Source: Bacteroidales bacterium
GTDB lineage: Bacteria > Bacteroidota > Bacteroidia > Bacteroidales > P3
DNA length: 45,776 nt
Reading direction: 5' to 3'
Assembly (NCBI GenBank): GCA_900771365.1
Contig: CAAGNU010000173.1
Span: 1-45,776, forward strand
Each line of letters starts with the position of its first letter. Position 1 is the stretch's first letter. The notes under the pieces are model-generated. The model saw only the letters and a program-made list of their open reading frames with translations, ran no database searches and was not told where the DNA came from. This document shows, piece after piece, positions 41,404 through 45,776 of the stretch. The translations under genes were made by a program, and so were the position numbers.

Positions 41404-44112
41404 CTAACGGACGCGGTCGAGGAAGCGCGGGGTGAACTGGATGGTGCAGCCCTGTACGTACTCGGATGGGAGGAGGTGGCAGATGATCGCTATGCGGAAG
41501 TATTTGTATGACGTGCCACGGAAGCCTCGCATGTAGTGATCGACGGAGGAGGTGATGTAGAACCAGTGGATGAGGTCACGCGAGCCGAAGAGCACAGTCT
41601 TGACGTGTCCGCGCTGGAACTGTCCGCGCTGTATGACGGTATCGACGGTCTTGAGGAGGTTGGGGGCATCGAGCTTGAGGGGACGTGTGACGACGAGACC
41701 GTTGATGCCGGTGAGGGGTGTGCCGTCGGCGGATGCCTCGGGGACGGTGGAGAAGTCGGCGAGGGTGCCGTCGGTGAGCATGGCGAGGGCTTCGGGGTAT
41801 GATGGGACGGCGGAGGCGATGGTGGATGGAGCCATGCCCCACTGCTTGTCCTTGAGTGAATAGATGTATGCGTAGGACTGGGTGGGGTTGAATAGGATGA
41901 TGCGCTGCAGTGTGTATGAGTAGATGATGCGGCACTGCTTGATGTAGTCGTGGAAGGGCAGGTAGCGTAGGCTGTCGGTGCTGATGCCTGCGAGGGTGGC
42001 GATGGTGGACAGCTGTGGCAGGGACTCGAAGGAGGACGTCTGAGCGGAGAGGAGGCTGTCGGAAATGCACTCTGACTTGGATCCTGAGAGGAGCATGATG
42101 CCTCGGTCGGTGGCGAAGAGAACGGATGAGTCGAGCTGCGTGATGGAGTCGGCGTTGATGCAGACGTCGCGCGTGATGGGCTGCCTGGCTGAGAATCCGC
42201 CGGTGGTGGATGACACTTCGAGCGCCCAGACTCCTTCGGTAGTGAAGGCATAGAGCGGGAACTGACCGAACTGGCCTTGTGAGAGTGCCTTGGCTGCGGT
42301 GGAGATGCCGAGGATGGTGCCCGTGCCTATGGTGTTGATGCCGGTGACGGGGAAGTGGAAGGGGTTGTTGACTTCGGAGGTGTAGATCTTGTTTAAGATG
42401 TTGACGGTCTGATCGGAAGACTCGGGTGGCTCTTTTGTATCGGCCTGGAAGATGTCGAAGTCGAAGTCACGGAAGAAGTAGGCTCCGTTGAGCGTAGGGT
42501 GAGGGGAGAGCGGAATGGTTCGCTTGACACCAGTGGTGTAGGGGTAGGCGATAACCTCGACTATGGCCTTGTAAGCGTTGACGTTAGGGTAGAACAGATA
42601 TGTGAATGGCACGTTCCTGTTGAATGATACGGACTCGGTACCTGAAACGACGAGCTCCTTGTTGTCCTGACGGATGAGGTATGAGATCCTGTATTCTACG
42701 GCTTCGGAGGTTGAAGAGTAGTCGCTGAACTGTAGGCACGATGCCGGGCTGAAACCTGGGAAGAGGATCTTCTGGAGGTTGGCGAGGTTGAGACGGGAGT
42801 TGTAGGTGAATGAGGTGCGAGGAAGCAGGATGTCGTGGCTGTTGTAGTCGTCGGTCATGACTTCCTTCTGCTCGAGGACGGTGAGGTAGTCGCGCTGGAC
42901 GGGGATGATTGTGCGTTCGGTCTTGAGGTCGTTGATGGCAATGGAGTGGAGGAGGTAGAAGGTGTGGCAGTCGGCGACTTCCTGGAGGAAGTCTTTCTGC
43001 TCGCGCGTGGGGAGGATGCCGAGGAATGTGTCGGCACGGATGAGGTCTGTGTCGATGTATTGGTGCTTCTGGTAGTGGTAGGTTTTGTCGTTGCTGTCGC
43101 CTGTGCGTTTGCCTGCTACGAAATAGGAGTTCTTGAGGCGGAGATATTCGTCGGGCTGATAGAGAGAGTCGGAGTTGTTGAGACGGATGGCATTAGTGAA
43201 GTGGCCGGATGGATCGTAGGACTGAATGGGCCGTGAGATGAAGATGTCGATGCTGGAGATGATGTCTCCCCATTGCTTGATGGTGTCGTATGCTGCCTGG
43301 GTGATGATGTATTGTAGGTCAAAGGAGCGCAGTGAGACGAACGACGGCATGTTGGAACTGGCAGTGATGGCCAGGATGGGGACTGCGGCTGATGAGCACG
43401 TCATGAGGACGGGCGCGGAGTGCATGGTGATGGAGCCATCGTAGAGACGGTAGGCGTAACGGACGAGGAAGGGGAAGATGAACTTGCCATCCTGTCGGGC
43501 ACTGGCTATGATCTGGTTGGCAGCTCCGAGGACCTGGTTGTCGAGCTCGGTGGACTCCTTGAAGTATATTGCTGGTGTGGTGTCTATGCCATCGTGTCGG
43601 CCGGTCTCGTAGCTGTAGGTGCTGAGATAGAAAGGAGAGTTGCCGTTGCTGTAGTACTGGGTAGCGGAGAGCAGCGAGAAGGTGATTGGCAGCTCGGGCA
43701 TGTGGTTGCCGAGATGGAGGTAGCCGTCGGTGTCGTTCTTCCAAAGGAAGTACTGGATGCCCTGGGAGGTGAGGATGACGAGGGTATTGCCGATGGCGTT
43801 GACCTGATGGATGGTGATGGTGCCGTCTGTGGTGTAGAAGGCGGGATGGGTGTCGGAACCGGTGTTGCTCCAAAGGAACTGCTGGCTCTGGCCGACGGGA
43901 GCCTTTATGATGTAGTGGCGGTAGTTGGCTGTCTGATGAATGAAGACGACGCGAGCGCCGCCACTGAGACGGAACAGCGGGACGGGATCCTGGACGGGGG
44001 TGAGTGAGCCGTTGTCTGGGACGAGTCCGACGGAAGTGGAAAGCTGGCCATCGGGGCATTCGTAGTCGGTTGGGGTGGCTGAATAGCCGGTGTACTTGAT
44101 TTCCTTGATCAT
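41404..44112 (-). CDS. Large beta-propeller-like tail protein, possible DNA-stabilisation/tail hub protein (902 aa)
   Basis: Start taken as the ATG at 44112 (MIKEIKYTGYSATPTDYECP), overlapping the stop of the upstream gene (ATGA); the longer open frame to 44805 crosses the promoter and the repeat array. The protein is all-beta with repeated blade-like strands, for example HYIIKAPVGQSQQFLWSN, NTLVILTSQGIQYFLWKN, YAFTTEGVWALEVSSTTGG and VLFATDRGIMLLSGSKSE. This resembles P22 gp10-type packaged-DNA stabilisation proteins and related tail-hub propellers in Bacteroidales short-tailed phages. The family is remembered, not searched. Transcribed from P5 with the 125-residue gene. Confidence 0.85.
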   Translation of the reverse strand: MIKEIKYTGYSATPTDYECPDGQLSTSVGLVPDNGSLTPVQDPVPLFRLSGGARVVFIHQTANYRHYIIKAPVGQSQQFLWSNTGSDTHPAFYTTDGTITIHQVNAIGNTLVILTSQGIQYFLWKNDTDGYLHLGNHMPELPITFSLLSATQYYSNGNSPFYLSTYSYETGRHDGIDTTPAIYFKESTELDNQVLGAANQIIASARQDGKFIFPFLVRYAYRLYDGSITMHSAPVLMTCSSAAVPILAITASSNMPSFVSLRSFDLQYIITQAAYDTIKQWGDIISSIDIFISRPIQSYDPSGHFTNAIRLNNSDSLYQPDEYLRLKNSYFVAGKRTGDSNDKTYHYQKHQYIDTDLIRADTFLGILPTREQKDFLQEVADCHTFYLLHSIAINDLKTERTIIPVQRDYLTVLEQKEVMTDDYNSHDILLPRTSFTYNSRLNLANLQKILFPGFSPASCLQFSDYSSTSEAVEYRISYLIRQDNKELVVSGTESVSFNRNVPFTYLFYPNVNAYKAIVEVIAYPYTTGVKRTIPLSPHPTLNGAYFFRDFDFDIFQADTKEPPESSDQTVNILNKIYTSEVNNPFHFPVTGINTIGTGTILGISTAAKALSQGQFGQFPLYAFTTEGVWALEVSSTTGGFSARQPITRDVCINADSITQLDSSVLFATDRGIMLLSGSKSECISDSLLSAQTSSFESLPQLSTIATLAGISTDSLRYLPFHDYIKQCRIIYSYTLQRIILFNPTQSYAYIYSLKDKQWGMAPSTIASAVPSYPEALAMLTDGTLADFSTVPEASADGTPLTGINGLVVTRPLKLDAPNLLKTVDTVIQRGQFQRGHVKTVLFGSRDLIHWFYITSSVDHYMRGFRGTSYKYFRIAIICHLLPSEYVQGCTIQFTPRFLDRVR

Positions 44113-44486
44113 GGTTTGGGAATGTTGAGATGAGTAATGAGATAGAGCATTGTGCCGTACTGCGGGTGCTGTATGACCTTGCCGAACGGGATGCGCAGCT
44201 GCTGTGACGGATTGGCGGCGAGCATGTGGCTGCAGATGGCACGGGAGTAGCAACGGAAGTTGCGTGACCGTGACTTGGTGGCATGCACGACGGCCTGATA
44301 TGAACCGCATGCTGAGCTGGCGCGCATCCTGACGTAGAGCAGATATTCTGTACCGTCGATGGCGATGTCGATGATGTCGCCAGAGCTGAGATTGAGGGCA
44401 CGGGCTGCTCGTGCGGAGATGTCGATGCGGCCACTGGGGTAGAATGTCACGTCGTGGCGGCGGGTGTTGGACAAGAGTCTGAGCAT
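44109..44486 (-). CDS. Small phage protein with AbrB-like strand pattern (125 aa)
   Basis: Begins MLRLLSNTRRHDVTFYPSGR and continues IDISARAARALNLSSGDIID, IAIDGTEYLLYVRM. The sequence strand, GRIDIS, Leu-x-x-GD-x-I-D, strand is reminiscent of swapped-hairpin AbrB-type folds. A Cys/His/Arg-rich middle (SRSRNFRCYSRAICSHML) follows. I recall homologues next to the propeller protein in other phages; function unknown. The ATG is 4 nt after the P5 -7 box, implying a leaderless message, and the stop overlaps the next ATG. Confidence 0.8.
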   Translation of the reverse strand: MLRLLSNTRRHDVTFYPSGRIDISARAARALNLSSGDIIDIAIDGTEYLLYVRMRASSACGSYQAVVHATKSRSRNFRCYSRAICSHMLAANPSQQLRIPFGKVIQHPQYGTMLYLITHLNIPKP

Positions 44487-44490
44487 GTGG

Positions 44491-44535
44491 CAAAGATAGG
44501 GATAAGGTGGTGGATGACGGTTTTATCTGTTTATT
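44491..44535 (-). promoter_or_regulatory. Phage promoter P5 (minus strand), nearly leaderless
   Basis: On the minus strand AATAAACAGATAAAA starts at 44535 (15 of the 16 consensus bases) and the -7 box TATCTTTG starts at 44498, 37 nt apart as in the four plus-strand copies. It drives the gene starting at 44486. Confidence 0.82.
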
Positions 44536-44634
44536 CCAGCAGGATGCACCTGCTGGAACGGGGGCTGATGGACTCGCGGAGAAACGCGAGGAACGGGAGC
44601 GGAACCCAACGCTGACGCGGTGGGAACGGATGCT
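44536..44634 (+). repeat. Non-coding hairpin-element array J (three units)
   Basis: Units: 44536-44556 with perfect arms CCAGCAGG/CCTGCTGG; 44573-44590 with perfect CTCGCG/CGCGAG and loop GAGAAA; 44605-44624 with CCCAACGC/GCGGTGGG and loop TGAC. Each is followed by an AACGG tail. The tails point along the plus strand although the flanking genes are on the minus strand. The array abuts promoter P5. Confidence 0.85.
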
Positions 44635-44637
44635 GGG

Positions 44638-44659
44638 CAGCAGCCATGTACGGCTGCTG
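44638..44659. repeat. Palindrome CAGCAGCC-ATGTAC-GGCTGCTG
   Basis: A perfect 8-bp stem with the loop ATGTAC, 10 nt beyond the end of the MazG gene. On the minus strand it could act as its terminator stem but no T-run follows. Same core as 41204. Confidence 0.65.
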
Positions 44660-44668
44660 GTGGTGGGG

Positions 44669-45001
44669 CTAACGGTTGTCGCCTGAGCCGTGGATGGCAT
44701 CGCGCTTCTGGCGGTCGGCGAGTTTGGTGAGGTTGAGCTCGGCGATGTCTTCGAGATCGTAGCCGAGGTCGGAGGCGAGTGCTGAGACGTACCAGAGGAC
44801 GTCACCGAGCTCGAGGGCGATCTGATGCTTCAGCTCGTCGGTGAAGTGGGAGTCGTTGTCGCGGATGACCTTCTTGACCTTGTCGGCCACTTCGCCTGCC
44901 TCACCTGAGAGTCCGAGGGTGGGATAAATGATCTTGGAGTCACCGCAGGTGGTGGACTGGCGGTAGGTGAGGGCGAAGTATTGGTATTGGTTGAGTAGCA
45001 T
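44669..45001 (-). CDS. mazG: MazG-type nucleotide pyrophosphohydrolase (110 aa)
   Basis: A single-domain MazG-like all-alpha NTP pyrophosphohydrolase, which removes pyrophosphate from (d)NTPs or related alarmones; phages often carry one to adjust host nucleotide pools or stress signalling. The metal ligands follow the family pattern: GLSGEAGEVADK gives Glu34 and Glu37, and ALELGDVLWYV gives Glu64 and Asp67. Its length is typical of phage single-domain MazG. The region from 45002 to 45109 upstream shows no TAnnTTTG box, so it is probably transcribed with the gene on its right. Confidence 0.93.
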   Translation of the reverse strand: MLLNQYQYFALTYRQSTTCGDSKIIYPTLGLSGEAGEVADKVKKVIRDNDSHFTDELKHQIALELGDVLWYVSALASDLGYDLEDIAELNLTKLADRQKRDAIHGSGDNR

Positions 45002-45081
45002 GGGGGGGAGTTAGTTTGTTAGGAGTTCGTAATTGATGCCTACAAGCGCGAAGGCTGCTGCCAGATGTTCGGCGGTTATAT

Positions 45082-45104
45082 GTCCCGACCTGTCACATCG
45101 GGAC
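45082..45104. repeat. 7-bp inverted repeat GTCCCGA / TCGGGAC
   Basis: A perfect stem with a nine-base loop just downstream of the stop of the minus-strand Gly-Asp repeat gene. There is no T-run on either strand, so it is only a weak terminator or processing-site candidate. Confidence 0.4.
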
Positions 45105-45109
45105 TTGTG

Positions 45110-45775
45110 TTAGATGTTGTATGCGGACTTTAACAGCTTTATCACTTGACCGCCGAATGCATCTTTGGTTAGGTTGACAAACTCGCGGATTGTCATGCTG
45201 CCATTCTCGATGTCGATGTTGTAGTCATGAGCGAACTGCTTTCGTCCGAACTCGCAAGAGCCTGTAAGCACGTTGTGCCATTTGTATAGGTCTGCGTTTG
45301 ATGCTACTGCGTCTGCATCTTGAAAGGTTGACTTGAAACGCTCAATGCGTTGTTCGACAGGTTCGTTCTTCAATGCTTTTGCTTCTGCATCACGTCTTGC
45401 ATCTTCCAGCGTATCTCCATGAGCGAAGTAATCTCCAGATCGTGCGATATAGCAAGGGGTAAGCGTGAGGTCGAAGTTGACGATTGAACCATGTGCGTAC
45501 TGACCATGCACTGAATCAATGAGCGTAGGAGTATTGTCAACCATGTATATCTTCTGACCATTGTAGGTTGAAATGCCATCACCTTCGCCAGAGCCATCAC
45601 TTTCGCCATCGCCATCACCTTCGCCAGAGCCATCACTTTCGCCATAGCCATTGCCATCGCCATCGCCATAGCCATCGCCATAGCCATCGCCAGAGCCATC
45701 GCCATAGCCATAGCCATAGCCATCGCCATAGCCATCGCCATCGCCATCGCCAGAGCCATCGCCATCGCCATCGCC
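45110..45775 (-). CDS. C-terminal part of a Gly-Asp/Tyr/Ser repeat phage protein, running off the window
   Basis: The frame ending at 45110 stays open to the window edge. The 60-odd codons nearest the edge are hexanucleotide repeats giving Gly-Asp, Gly-Tyr and Gly-Ser dipeptides, then GEGDGISTYNGQKIYMVDNT and a globular domain (IDSVHGQYAHGSIVNFDLTL, CYIARSGDYFAHGDTLEDA, FVNLTKDAFGGQVIKLLKSA). I recall Bacteroidales-phage proteins with an N-terminal DUF7666 domain, a long Gly-Asp linker and this ending; the N-terminal part would lie beyond the window. An internal ATG at 45544 is unlikely to be the start because it falls after the repeat. Codon use is more AT-rich than its neighbours. Confidence 0.8.
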   Translation of the reverse strand, partial: GDGDGDGSGDGDGDGYGDGYGYGYGDGSGDGYGDGYGDGDGNGYGESDGSGEGDGDGESDGSGEGDGISTYNGQKIYMVDNTPTLIDSVHGQYAHGSIVNFDLTLTPCYIARSGDYFAHGDTLEDARRDAEAKALKNEPVEQRIERFKSTFQDADAVASNADLYKWHNVLTGSCEFGRKQFAHDYNIDIENGSMTIREFVNLTKDAFGGQVIKLLKSAYNI

Positions 45776-45776
45776 A
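45566..45776 (-). repeat. Hexanucleotide (GGCGAT-type) tandem repeat
   Basis: More than thirty near-tandem six-base units (GGCGAT, GGCTAT, GGCTCT and GGCAAT, with GGCGAA, AGTGAT and GGTGAT variants toward the lower-coordinate end) run to the window edge. Because units are six bases, gain or loss of copies changes linker length without breaking the frame. Confidence 0.9.

Noticed and set aside
44113..44805. N-terminal extension of the propeller protein frame to 44805
   Set aside because: It would cover the 125-residue gene, promoter P5 and array J in another frame. The ATG at 44112, overlapping the previous stop, gives the clean N-terminus MIKEIKYTGY.
45370..45771. Frame giving a Met-Ala repeat protein
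   Set aside because: It is the shifted reading of the Gly-Asp repeat. After the repeat it gives poor sequence, while the Gly-Asp frame leads directly into a recognisable globular domain.

Overview
The window looks like part of a tailed double-stranded DNA phage of a Bacteroidales host (Prevotella or Bacteroides type). Three things point there: the -7 promoter box TAnnTTTG of Bacteroidota recurs in the intergenic spaces; the genes form a phage head, packaging and lysis set; and several small proteins (an amidase with a holin, a DUF6808-like membrane protein, a Gly-Asp repeat protein) match families I know from Bacteroidales phages. A portal, large terminase, scaffold, capsid, connector and stabilisation-like protein with no tube, sheath or tape-measure gene suggest a short-tailed (podovirus-like) virion. 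No integrase, tRNA, reverse transcriptase or CRISPR array was seen.

Layout. 32-18844 is one 6270-residue polyvalent protein with at least a dozen enzyme- or toxin-like domains and a C-terminal LPD38-like module, probably delivered with the DNA. A terminator/promoter junction leads to the portal (18965) and TerL (20942). A small gene of unknown role is divergent from the scaffold (23857) and capsid (24640) unit, which ends in a strong terminator at about 26.2 kb. Next come a small head protein, a connector, a fibre-like protein, a 58-residue protein, a 1505-residue adhesin-like protein and a 579-residue protein with a C-type-lectin-like end, then tiny translationally coupled membrane proteins (35.2-36.0 kb). 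An AT-rich cassette with its own promoter and terminator (36.03-36.60 kb) holds small, partly broken genes. Two structural/unknown genes, the holin, an amidase and a spanin-position protein follow, interleaved with three mutually similar proteins (38173, 40111, 40633). On the minus strand lie a 902-residue beta-propeller-like tail protein with a small partner, a MazG-type pyrophosphohydrolase and a Gly-Asp repeat protein that runs off the right edge.

The most unusual signal is a family of 33-nt hairpin elements. Their arms change together while loop and tail stay fixed. They sit in-frame in inter-domain linkers of the giant protein, in TerL and in a head protein, are read in two different frames, and also occur in two non-coding arrays. 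Unit spacing is a multiple of three inside genes but not outside. They recall the Rickettsia palindromic elements but I do not recognise them as a named family. A second palindrome (AGCC, six bases, GGCT) occurs both as terminators and as coding linkers. A phage promoter signature, AATAAACAGATAAAAA starting exactly 37 nt before TAnnTTTG, occurs five times.

Composition is mosaic. From about 29.6 to 36.0 kb codon use changes from CTG/ATA/AGG-rich to CTC/TTG/ATC/CGC-rich, starting inside the 1505-residue gene. Two nuclease-like segments of the giant gene (about 5.3-6.1 and 11.0-11.6 kb) are AT-richer than their surroundings.
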